From contig UQTN01000113.1 of the NCBI GenBank assembly GCA_900543945.1, positions 1 through 6,049 of the forward strand: a stretch of 6,049 nucleotides of DNA, given 5' to 3'. The position numbers and the translations under genes were made by a program. Position 1 is the stretch's first letter. Each line of letters starts with the position of its first letter. Below, piece after piece: positions 1 to 5,743 of this stretch. The DNA comes from an uncultured Collinsella sp. GTDB lineage: Bacteria > Actinomycetota > Coriobacteriia > Coriobacteriales > Coriobacteriaceae. Under the pieces are notes generated by a model. That model had not been told where the DNA came from, searched no databases, and saw only the letters and a program-made list of their open reading frames with translations.

Positions 1-132
1 ACGGCCGAGAAGCTCGCCGCCGCGCGCGACGTGGGAGCGCGCTGCATCGTGGTCACCCGTCCCGCCGAGGGAGGCGGGGCCCTTTCGCTTCGGGAAGTGG
101 AAGACGCGCTCTTACGGGAGTTCGCGCGCTAG
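1..132 (+). CDS. cobK: C-terminal end of a probable precorrin-6A reductase (CobK/CbiJ-like), 5' part outside the window
   Basis: An open frame enters the window at base 1 and ends at TAG 130-132, giving 43 residues. It begins TAEKLAAARDVGARCIVVTR, continues with a Pro and a Gly-rich turn, and ends in a charged helix (REVEDALLREFAR). The pattern of a Lys-containing, Ala-rich helix, then a hydrophobic strand, then Arg-Pro, then a terminal helix is what I know from the C-terminus of the NAD(P)H-dependent precorrin-6A (or cobalt-precorrin-6A) reductase, which reduces the corrin macrocycle in cobalamin synthesis. The catalytic and nucleotide-binding parts lie upstream, so the identification rests on a short tail. 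Codons are strongly G/C-ending, and the stretch looks more GC-rich than the genes to the right (about 75% GC in the first 60 bases, counted by eye). It is the only intact + strand gene in the window and converges with the transporter operon. It could be another Rossmann-type protein or the end of a fused cob enzyme. Confidence 0.55.
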   Translation, partial: TAEKLAAARDVGARCIVVTRPAEGGGALSLREVEDALLREFAR

Positions 133-153
133 GCGCTTGCCGCGCCTGCGCGC
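124..153 (+). terminator. Strong GC-rich hairpin on the stop codon of the left-hand gene
   Basis: AGGCGC (131-136) and GCGCCT (142-147) pair perfectly around a 5-base loop. The flanking GCGCGC copies (124-129 and 148-153) extend the stem by 6 bp with one bulged T (130). That is about 12 bp, nearly all G-C. The hairpin overlaps the TAG of the upstream gene. No T-tract follows, so it is not a classical intrinsic terminator. It may mark the 3' end of the transcript or protect it, or it may simply reflect the GC richness here. Confidence 0.3.
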
Positions 154-256
154 CCTCCCGTCCGCGAGGAGGAGCGCCCCGAGCAAGCTCGACCCGTACA
201 AGCCCGTCATCCATCAATAGCTCGAGGACGACGCCCAGAACTGGCGCAAACAGTCC
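152..256 (+). pseudogene. Decayed fragment of an IS21-family transposase (IstA)
   Basis: The frame containing 182-253 reads SKLDPYKPVIHQ, then a TAG stop at 218-220, then LEDDAQNWRKQ. This matches the conserved stretch of IS21-family IstA transposases that follows the N-terminal helix-turn-helix (SKLDPYKP..I..WL..D....RKQ). The TAG sits where the family has Trp, so one G-to-A change (TGG to TAG) would explain it. Codons before 182 in the same frame (152-181) read an Arg/Ala/Pro-rich linker, which is also usual just upstream of this motif, but no start or DNA-binding domain is present. Similarity stops after the Lys-Gln at 248-253, immediately before the inverted repeat at 259. The fragment lacks the DDE catalytic core and the IstB partner, so it cannot be functional. 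It shows that an IS21 element once lay beside the cobalamin-type gene and was almost entirely lost. Confidence 0.65.
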
Positions 257-258
257 TT

Positions 259-335
259 CAATAAGTTGCGGTGAAATAGTGTCTGTTTTTGCTGCTAGAT
301 AGCATATTCAGTCCCTAATTCACCGCAACTTGTTG
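259..335. repeat. 77-base imperfect inverted repeat with 27-base arms
   Basis: The left arm (259-285) and the reverse complement of the right arm (309-335) agree at 23 of 27 positions. They share an uninterrupted 13-base core, AAGTTGCGGTGAA (263-275, matching 319-331 on the other strand). The 23-base spacer is AT-rich. The right arm begins 8 bases after the permease stop codon, so the transporter mRNA would fold it into a long hairpin as its 3' end. No T-run follows either arm; a TTTTT lies only in the spacer (286-290). It may be a bidirectional transcription barrier between the converging genes, or a small palindromic mobile or REP/MITE-like repeat. The fact that it abuts the broken IS21 fragment favours the second reading. 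No target-site duplication could be recognised. Confidence 0.75.
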
Positions 336-343
336 GTGGTGGC

Positions 344-1558
344 TTACTGGTAGCGTAGGCACTCCACCGGGTTGAGCTTTGCCGCGCGGCGAGCGGGGTA
401 GAAGCCAAAGATTACGCCGATGCCGACGGAGACGCCGAAGGCCAGCAGCACCGTGGCGATTGAAAAGCTCGGTGTGATCTCCCCACTGGCACCGAGCTCG
501 TTGAGAACCCCTGATCCTGCGGCAAACATCGCGAGGCCCCAGGCCAGCAGATAGCCAATCAGGACACCCAGCAGGCCACCGGTGACGCACAGCGCCGAGG
601 ACTCGGCCAAAAACTGCGCGGTGATATCGCGGCGACTGGCGCCCAAGGCACGGCGAATACCGATCTCGCGGATGCGCTCAGTCACGTTGGTAAGCATCAT
701 ATTCATAATGCCGATTCCGCCGACAAGCAGTGAGATACTGGCGACAGCGCCCATGATGAGCGAGAAGGCGCCCATAAACGAGTTGAGTGCATCGATGGCA
801 CTTTTCATGGAGGTCGCCGATACGCTGTCGTACTCATCATCCTCCGAGATGCCCTTCATCGCGCGTACCTTAGACTCGATGGTCTTGCAGAGCTCGTCCA
901 TGTCTGTGCCCTCGGCGGCAAGTGCCGTCACGCTGGGGAATGAAGGATTCTCGTCGCCAAACAGGCCGGAGATGGTTTCGCGTGGCATATACAGCGTGAG
1001 CGAGCCCATGGAGTCGCTGCCGCCATCAATCACGCCTACAATCTGCACCTCGCCGTTGGACACCTTGATGGTTTTCCCCAGTGCGTCCTGTTCGTTGCCG
1101 TAAAGCTGATCGGCGCCGCCGCGGCTGATGAGCGCCACGCGCGAGCCTGATTGAGACTCTGCCTGTGAATAGACACGTCCCGCAACGAGCTTGCTGGCGC
1201 CCACGGCATCGAGCATGTCGCTATCGACGCCGTGTGCCATGACGGTATAGCTTTTATCCCCGACCTTGTACTCGGAATAGGCGCTATCGACGATGCCGAT
1301 CTGCTCAATCTGCGGCACCAGTTTGCGAAGCTTTTCCACATCCGAATCGGTGAGTTCTTGGGACGAATAGATCTCTACCATGCGGGCTGCATTGAGGCCC
1401 AGGCTGTTGACCAGGCTGTTTTGGATGCCGCCGATGAGCGAAGTCATGGCGATGACCGAGGCGATGCCAATGACGATGCCAAGGATGGTGAGCAGGCTGC
1501 GTCCCTTGTTGGCCTCGAGCGAGTGAAGGGCTTCTTGGACAAGATCGCGGGTGCTCAT
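344..1558 (-). CDS. ABC transporter permease, MacB/YknZ (FtsX-domain) type
   Basis: This 404-residue membrane subunit of an ABC exporter is the last gene of the transporter operon. An N-terminal transmembrane helix (about 20-44, preceded by the usual SLEANKGRSLLTILGI pattern) leads to an extracellular MacB-type periplasmic-core domain (about 45-255). Three more helices follow (about 262-286, 316-346, 367-388). The FtsX hallmarks are clear: GIGIMNMMLTNVTERIREIG (281-300) followed by IRRALGA (301-307), and the C-terminal FYPARRAAKLNPVECLRY (386-403). The length is normal for a MacB permease that is separate from its ATPase. The start codon overlaps the end of the ATPase gene by 4 bases (ATGA), and an AAGGGAG Shine-Dalgarno (1566-1572) lies 7 bases upstream, so translation is probably coupled. 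By family knowledge such permeases work by mechanotransmission, passing ATPase motion to the extracytoplasmic domain to expel peptides, drugs or lipids. The substrate here is unknown. Confidence 0.93.
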   Translation of the reverse strand: MSTRDLVQEALHSLEANKGRSLLTILGIVIGIASVIAMTSLIGGIQNSLVNSLGLNAARMVEIYSSQELTDSDVEKLRKLVPQIEQIGIVDSAYSEYKVGDKSYTVMAHGVDSDMLDAVGASKLVAGRVYSQAESQSGSRVALISRGGADQLYGNEQDALGKTIKVSNGEVQIVGVIDGGSDSMGSLTLYMPRETISGLFGDENPSFPSVTALAAEGTDMDELCKTIESKVRAMKGISEDDEYDSVSATSMKSAIDALNSFMGAFSLIMGAVASISLLVGGIGIMNMMLTNVTERIREIGIRRALGASRRDITAQFLAESSALCVTGGLLGVLIGYLLAWGLAMFAAGSGVLNELGASGEITPSFSIATVLLAFGVSVGIGVIFGFYPARRAAKLNPVECLRYQ

Positions 1559-2328
1559 TCCTTCGCTCCCTTCGGCTGATTGGTGGATGTCGAAATCGTG
1601 GGCAGGGCGTTCACGGCCCCGCGTAACGTATTCGGTGTATGCGCGACATATGCGCCGTCATGGATTCGCCCGTCACGGATGGTTACGGCTCGATCGGCCT
1701 CGGCGGCGATGCCGGGGTCATGCGTGATGAGTACGATGGTCTTGCCACGTTTCTGGAGCTTGTGGAAGGTTTCCATGACGAGCGCCCCGGTTGTCGAGTC
1801 TAGATTTCCCGTTGGCTCGTCGGCCAAAATGATGGGCGGGTCGTTGACGAGGGCGCGCGCGATGGCGACGCGCTGCATCTGTCCGCCCGAGAGTTCCGAT
1901 ATGCGGTGGTCCCAATGGTCGACCGGCAGTGTGACGGCTTGCAGCGCGTGCACGGCGCGCATCTCGCGCTGGCTACGCGGCACATTGGTGTAGGACAGCG
2001 GCAGCATGACGTTTTCGATCACCGTCAGACGCGGCAGCAAGTTAAAACTCTGAAAGACAAAGCCGATGCTCAGCGCGCGCACCTCGGTGAGCTCATCATC
2101 GTCGAGCTCGGCGACGTTGAGCCCTTGCAGGAAATAATCACCCGCCGTCGGCTTGTCCAGGCAGCCCAGGATGTTCATGAGCGTCGACTTGCCCGAGCCC
2201 GAGGGGCCGGTGATTGCGACGAACTCACCGGGGTTCACCGCCAGGCTCACGTTGTGCAGGATGTGGGCGCAACCGGCCTCGCTCTCAAAGATGCGGTGCA
2301 CGTTGCGGATGTCGATGACGGGACGCAT
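1555..2328 (-). CDS. ABC transporter ATP-binding protein, MacB/LolD/YknY type
   Basis: This 257-residue ATPase powers the exporter made with its two neighbours. All nucleotide-binding motifs are intact: Walker A GPSGSGKS (41-48), Q-loop Gln93 in FVFQSFNLLP, signature LSGGQ (146-150) followed by MQRVAIARAL, Walker B IILADEP with catalytic Glu171, D-loop NLDS (175-178) and switch His203 in ITHDP. The GFVFQSFNLLPRLT and ADEPTGNLDS wording is typical of the MacB/LolD/FtsE subgroup, which pairs with FtsX-type permeases. A tail of about 30 residues (228-257, rich in Thr, Asn and Pro) extends past the catalytic domain and has no recognised role. The ATG shares one base with the preceding stop (TAATG, 2326-2330). 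A GAGGG Shine-Dalgarno (2335-2339) lies 6 bases upstream, inside the preceding gene. It acts as a dimer at the inner face of the membrane. Confidence 0.95.
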   Translation of the reverse strand: MRPVIDIRNVHRIFESEAGCAHILHNVSLAVNPGEFVAITGPSGSGKSTLMNILGCLDKPTAGDYFLQGLNVAELDDDELTEVRALSIGFVFQSFNLLPRLTVIENVMLPLSYTNVPRSQREMRAVHALQAVTLPVDHWDHRISELSGGQMQRVAIARALVNDPPIILADEPTGNLDSTTGALVMETFHKLQKRGKTIVLITHDPGIAAEADRAVTIRDGRIHDGAYVAHTPNTLRGAVNALPTISTSTNQPKGAKE

Positions 2329-3746
2329 TACTTGCCCTCGTCGGCAGACATATTGTCGCCGCCGTCTGCCGTCATGCCTGTGCCGGTATCCGTCACGATG
2401 GTGTCGCCGTCGCGTAACTTGGTAACCGGGACGTCTGGGTTGATCTCGTTGCCCTGGTCGTCGCGCTTGACCTGCGTCTTACCGACTACAGCCTCGTTGT
2501 CGTTTTGCGTCACGACGGTCACCTTCACGCGGCGCGTCTTCTTGCCTTCCGAATCGGTGGCCAGATTGACGTAATAGTGCTCGCCATCTTCGGTCATCAG
2601 CGCCATGGTCGGCACCATAACCACGTCGTCGAGCTTCTCGGTCACTACCGAGACCTCGGCAGTCATACCCGGCTTAAGGCGACTGTCGGGTGCTTCGATG
2701 AGGATGTCGACGTTAAAGGTTACGCTGCCGCCGCCGGAGTTGGAGTCGGAGTTTGCCACCGAGGCGATGGCCGTGACCGTTCCCTGGCTCACGATATCGG
2801 GAAACGCTGGATAGGTCACGTTGGCGCTCTGGCCCACGGCGATCTTGGCGATATCCTTTTCGCCCACCTGCACGGTCACCTTCATCTTGGACAGGTCGGC
2901 AATCTGCATGCACTGCTTGCCGCCGCTTGTATCGCTTTCGCCCATGATCATGCCGCCTGTTACCGTGGCGCCCACCTTGGCGTTGAGCTCCACGATGCTA
3001 CCCGAGCTCGGGGCCGTGACCGTACGGCTGGCGGCCTTGGCGTTCGCCTGATCGAGGTTTGCCTGGGCCGATGCGAGGCTGCGCTGCGCGGCCGATACGG
3101 CGTTCGTCTCCGCCGATGCGGCGGAGACGCCAGCCGCTGCGGAAGCTCCATCGGCGTCCGTCGTCGGGGTGGCCTGCGCGGCAGCTGCGGCTTTCTGCGC
3201 GTTGGTGAGGTCTTCCTGAGCGGCTGCAACTGCACGCTGCGCCTCGGCAACGTTGCGATCGAGCTCGTCGTTTTTAATGGTCATAAGCACGTCGCCCTCG
3301 TTGACGGATTGGCCTGCCTGCACGTTGATCGAATCGACCGTGCCGTCGACAGAAGGGGAGACCACTGAGGACGAAATGGGTTTGAGCTGGCCTTTCGCCT
3401 CGACCGCTGTGGTAAACGTGCCCTCGGTCACCATGTCGGTCACAGGCCCGCTAGCGCCCTGCGGCTGCGCATTGATAACCAGGGTTGCGACAATGGCAAT
3501 GAGCACGATGGCAACAACGACGCCGGCGGCAATACCGCGTCGAATCAGCTTTTTGCGTCGACGTTCGGCACGTTTTGCCTTGAGCTTGGCATATGCCTCT
3601 TCATCGGAAATCTCGGCCGTATCGTTCGTGCGTCCGTTCTGCTTGTCGGCATGTACGTTTGTAATCAGAGGAAGCGTTTCGGCGGCATCTTCGGGCGTGT
3701 GCTCGGTATCATTCGGGCCCGGGGTGATCGTGGGGACATTCGGCAT
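2328..3746 (-). CDS. Membrane fusion protein of the exporter, HlyD/MacA/YknX type
   Basis: This 472-residue protein is the first gene of the transporter operon. It has a long hydrophilic cytoplasmic tail (1-70, ending in the basic ERRRKKLIRR), one transmembrane helix (about 71-92), the first half of a biotinyl-lipoyl-like domain (about 125-158, with GTVDSINVQAGQSVNEGDVL), and an Ala/Gln-rich coiled-coil hairpin (about 159-241) interrupted by a low-complexity Ala/Thr/Ser linker. Then come the second lipoyl half (about 242-275), a beta-barrel (about 286-370) and a membrane-proximal domain (about 371-455). The last ~17 residues are Asp/Gly-rich. An in-frame ATG at 3791 exists, but the start at 3746 is preferred: AAGGAG (3752-3757) sits 5 bases upstream and the product then begins MPNVPTI. 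The longer start would also lie upstream of the -10 box. In Gram-positive relatives such as YknX, this protein links the permease to the substrate or cell wall without an outer-membrane channel. The substrate is unknown. Confidence 0.92.
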   Translation of the reverse strand: MPNVPTITPGPNDTEHTPEDAAETLPLITNVHADKQNGRTNDTAEISDEEAYAKLKAKRAERRRKKLIRRGIAAGVVVAIVLIAIVATLVINAQPQGASGPVTDMVTEGTFTTAVEAKGQLKPISSSVVSPSVDGTVDSINVQAGQSVNEGDVLMTIKNDELDRNVAEAQRAVAAAQEDLTNAQKAAAAAQATPTTDADGASAAAGVSAASAETNAVSAAQRSLASAQANLDQANAKAASRTVTAPSSGSIVELNAKVGATVTGGMIMGESDTSGGKQCMQIADLSKMKVTVQVGEKDIAKIAVGQSANVTYPAFPDIVSQGTVTAIASVANSDSNSGGGSVTFNVDILIEAPDSRLKPGMTAEVSVVTEKLDDVVMVPTMALMTEDGEHYYVNLATDSEGKKTRRVKVTVVTQNDNEAVVGKTQVKRDDQGNEINPDVPVTKLRDGDTIVTDTGTGMTADGGDNMSADEGK

Positions 3747-3751
3747 AGCGT

Positions 3752-3782
3752 CTCCTTTATAGAAAGAACCTCGATAATTATA
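3752..3782 (-). promoter_or_regulatory. Probable promoter -10 box and Shine-Dalgarno of the transporter operon
   Basis: Read on the minus strand, a perfect TATAAT (3777-3782) precedes the membrane fusion protein gene. The expected transcript start is near 3770, giving a leader of about 24 bases that carries AAGGAG (3752-3757) 5 bases before the ATG at 3746. No good -35 hexamer appears at 16-18 bases upstream (about 3/6 matches at best), so activation may need a helper protein, or this may be a chance -10. It is the only promoter-like signal found for the three-gene operon. Confidence 0.45.
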
Positions 3783-3809
3783 TGCGCTCACCGATTAGGA
3801 CGGGCGCAT
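3782..3809. promoter_or_regulatory. Short dyad overlapping the core promoter of the transporter operon
   Basis: ATGCGC (3782-3787) and GCGCAT (3804-3809) are perfect inverted 6-base arms separated by 16 bases. One further C-G pair follows after a wobble position. The dyad covers the region between the -10 box and the expected -35 position of the transporter operon, where a repressor or activator dimer would sit. With arms of only 6 bases it could be chance. No regulator gene lies in the window. Confidence 0.25.
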
Positions 3810-3878
3810 GGGACGGTTTCTTTCGGAACTGTTAGATTGGTCGCAGCGGTTCCACGTTGTATGAATGTGCGCGTTGCA

Positions 3879-5594
3879 CTACGAGTGGACAACCACGCAC
3901 AGGCCGACTTTGATGCAGTCGTGAAGTGCCTTTGCATCGGCCAGGCGCAGGTTGATGCAACCGTGGCTGCCGCACCACTTGTACGACTCGGCATTATCGA
4001 AGCTCTTGTCGTTTTGCCAGGTGGCGTCGTGGAATCCGACCATATTGCCCTCGAACGGCATCCAATAGCTGACCGGGCTCTCGTATTTGGGCTTGCCGGT
4101 CTCGGGGTCCTTGGCACCGATAAGCTTGCTGGCGCCATTGTTGCTGTTGATCTGCCATACGCCCTCGGGGGTGGCGTCCTCGCCCGGTTTTCCCGAGATA
4201 AAGTTGGCCTCCCAAACGATATTACCGTTCTCGTCATAGTAGCGCGCGTGCTGCTCGGACAGATCGACGTCGATATACGCCTTCCAGTCGGGCTCTCCCT
4301 TTGCGGTAAAGGTGTCGGCCTTCTGGGAGTACTTGATCTCGATTTCGCCGGTCTGCTTGTTGTTGATGGCGTCCTCGACCTGCTTGGCGAGCGAGCTACT
4401 GTCAATGGACCAACCAAAGTCACCGCCTTCGACGGCACACTGCTTGCCATCGGCGCGCGTCCACCAGCGAGTGGAGCCCACGGTATTAAAGCCGTTGGCG
4501 AGCTCGGCTGCCCAGCTGCTGATCTGCGACGTATCGAGCGTGGGGTTGGCCGGATCGGCAAAGCTGATCCACTGCAACACGGAGCTGCCATCAACCTTGC
4601 CGGCATCCTCGCCGTTGAGCTTGAGGGTCACGTTGACGCCCAAGAAGTTGTTGGCGGCATCGCATGCGGCCTGAATCTGATCATCGGTCAGCGTTCCATT
4701 GAGCGGCTCATAGGCATCGTTGCCGAGCTTGGAAAGATCTACGGTCTCGGCCAGCGAGGCAAGCTCGAGCTCGGCATACTTAATGACATGCTCGCGGCTG
4801 AGTTTTTCGTTGGAGCGCGCCTTCTCGACGGTAAACTTGCCGGCCTGCTCGTCATAGGAGCTTTTGGCCTCGAACGCGCCCGAACGCCCCTCGTTAAACT
4901 CGTCGATGGCGGCGCCCAGATCCTTCTCAAACTGCTTTTGGTCAAAGGTGTCGGAGAGCATGGACAGGTCGACGTCTTGATCAAGATCGACTTCGTTGGA
5001 GCTAGCGGTTGTTTTGGTCTTGCCGCTTAAGGATTCTACAAGGCGAACCGGCCATACAAAGGCTTCGTTGCGGCTGATAATCTCTTTTGCGGCAGCTTCG
5101 CCGTCGACAATGGGCTCATCGGACTCGGGCTGATAGGTCCAGCTAAAGTCTTCGCCTGTCACGGTGAGCTTATAGTGCTTCCAAGCCGAGTTGACCTTGG
5201 TGGCGGCAGACGAAGCGTTGGAGAACGAGACATCGACGCCGGCGATAGTGGTGTTGGGGTAGGCTACCTGCGAAAACGCTACAACGCCTACGATATAGAC
5301 AATGACGATAAGACCCAGAACGACAAAGAGCGTCGTCTTTTTGCCCGACTTATTGTTCTCGGCGGGTTTGCGTGCGGGGCCGCGATCGCCTCGAGCGTGC
5401 GTGGGGGGCTGCTTGGGCGCATTGCCATTTGCCTGGCGCTGCTGATGCTGCTTGTTCGGACGTTGGGAAACGTTTGCCGCACCTCGCTGCTGACCGCGGC
5501 TCGGCGCGATAGGACGCGGCGACTGAACGCCGCCGGTGTGCCTGCTCGGCTGCTGCGGATCGGGAATCAGTTGAGTTCGATCGTTTTGCGACAT
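3879..5594 (-). CDS. Membrane-anchored L,D-transpeptidase (YkuD domain)
   Basis: This 571-residue cell-wall enzyme is expected to form 3-3 peptide cross-links, or attach partners, at meso-diaminopimelate or an equivalent residue of peptidoglycan. It has a long Gln/Pro/Arg-rich cytoplasmic tail (1-85), one transmembrane helix (about 86-108), then TTIAGVDVSF (115-124), typical of the region that opens the extracellular part of this family. A long region (about 125-435) follows that resembles the PG_binding_4 arrangement and probably spans or binds the wall. The catalytic YkuD domain is about 439-570, with FHDATW (His522) and SHGCINLR (His544, nucleophile Cys546). All expected catalytic residues are present. 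It is type II-anchored (N-terminus in, domain out). An ATG three codons upstream (5603) is possible, but spacing to the Shine-Dalgarno favours 5594. It has its own promoter, and no terminator is evident between it and the exporter operon 133 bases downstream. Confidence 0.93.
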   Translation of the reverse strand: MSQNDRTQLIPDPQQPSRHTGGVQSPRPIAPSRGQQRGAANVSQRPNKQHQQRQANGNAPKQPPTHARGDRGPARKPAENNKSGKKTTLFVVLGLIVIVYIVGVVAFSQVAYPNTTIAGVDVSFSNASSAATKVNSAWKHYKLTVTGEDFSWTYQPESDEPIVDGEAAAKEIISRNEAFVWPVRLVESLSGKTKTTASSNEVDLDQDVDLSMLSDTFDQKQFEKDLGAAIDEFNEGRSGAFEAKSSYDEQAGKFTVEKARSNEKLSREHVIKYAELELASLAETVDLSKLGNDAYEPLNGTLTDDQIQAACDAANNFLGVNVTLKLNGEDAGKVDGSSVLQWISFADPANPTLDTSQISSWAAELANGFNTVGSTRWWTRADGKQCAVEGGDFGWSIDSSSLAKQVEDAINNKQTGEIEIKYSQKADTFTAKGEPDWKAYIDVDLSEQHARYYDENGNIVWEANFISGKPGEDATPEGVWQINSNNGASKLIGAKDPETGKPKYESPVSYWMPFEGNMVGFHDATWQNDKSFDNAESYKWCGSHGCINLRLADAKALHDCIKVGLCVVVHS

Positions 5595-5604
5595 CGTATG
5601 CATA

Positions 5605-5610
5605 TCCTTC
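5605..5610 (-). promoter_or_regulatory. Shine-Dalgarno that decides the start of the L,D-transpeptidase
   Basis: On the minus strand GAAGGA (5605-5610) lies 10 bases before the ATG at 5594 but only 1 base before the in-frame ATG at 5603. One base is too close for ribosome positioning, so the protein most likely begins MSQNDRT rather than MHTMSQNDRT. Confidence 0.7.
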
Positions 5611-5640
5611 GGATTTCGCCTTGCGGCTCATCGTGTTTTT

Positions 5641-5670
5641 ACTGGGCTTGCATTATAGCGATTACCCAGT
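5641..5670. promoter_or_regulatory. Dyad straddling the -10 box of the L,D-transpeptidase
   Basis: ACTGGG (5641-5646) and CCCAGT (5665-5670) are perfect inverted arms 18 bases apart, with the TATAAT at the centre. A dimeric regulator bound here would occlude RNA polymerase, so a repressor operator is plausible. The arms are only 6 bases long and no cognate regulator gene is visible, so chance cannot be excluded. Confidence 0.25.
5652..5657 (-). promoter_or_regulatory. Probable -10 box of the L,D-transpeptidase gene
   Basis: On the minus strand a perfect TATAAT occupies 5652-5657. It predicts a transcript start near 5645 and a leader of about 50 bases before the ATG at 5594. With a 17-base spacer the -35 candidate is ACCACA, matching TTGACA at only 3 of 6 positions, and no extended -10 TG is present. 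The position, in the 149-base gap just after the serine dehydratase terminator-like palindrome, supports a real promoter. Confidence 0.5.
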
Positions 5671-5695
5671 TGTTTGTGGTATGGAAACGGTGGCA

Positions 5696-5723
5696 TTCAA
5701 AAGAGGTGGGACATTTGTCCCAC
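5696..5723 (-). terminator. Probable terminator of the serine dehydratase gene (perfect palindrome)
   Basis: GTGGGACATTTGTCCCAC (5706-5723) has perfect 8-base arms around two central bases. In RNA it would fold as a 6-bp GTGGGA/TCCCAC stem with a small loop. It begins 20 bases after the serine dehydratase stop. On the minus strand it is followed by CTCTTTTGA, a short, imperfect T-tract. The position fits an intrinsic terminator. The near-perfect symmetry would also suit a protein-binding site upstream of the transpeptidase promoter. Confidence 0.5.
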
Positions 5724-5743
5724 TATCGAGTCGTTCTTGGTCA

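Noticed and set aside
2505..3368. 287-codon open frame on the + strand opposite the membrane fusion protein
   Set aside because: The product is His/Gly/Arg-rich without domain logic, and the minus-strand gene is certain. It is a shadow frame.
3746..3791. Longer start (ATG at 3791) for the membrane fusion protein
   Set aside because: It would begin upstream of the predicted -10 box and lacks a Shine-Dalgarno, whereas the ATG at 3746 has AAGGAG at 5-base spacing.
3782..3878. Intrinsic terminator after the transpeptidase
   Set aside because: No stem followed by a T-tract could be found on the minus strand in this gap.
3788..4606. 272-codon minus-strand frame overlapping the transpeptidase
   Set aside because: It is a Pro/Arg/Ser/Thr-rich alternative frame of the transpeptidase gene with no ribosome binding site or family pattern.
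3651..5030. 459-codon open frame on the + strand
   Set aside because: It lies antisense to the well-identified L,D-transpeptidase and the start of the fusion protein. Its translation has no recognisable domain, and it runs across the promoter gap. It is explained by the codon bias of the opposite strand.
5350..5631. 93-codon minus-strand frame starting upstream of the transpeptidase
   Set aside because: It is out of frame with the transpeptidase, highly basic and low in complexity, and overlaps the start of the certain gene.
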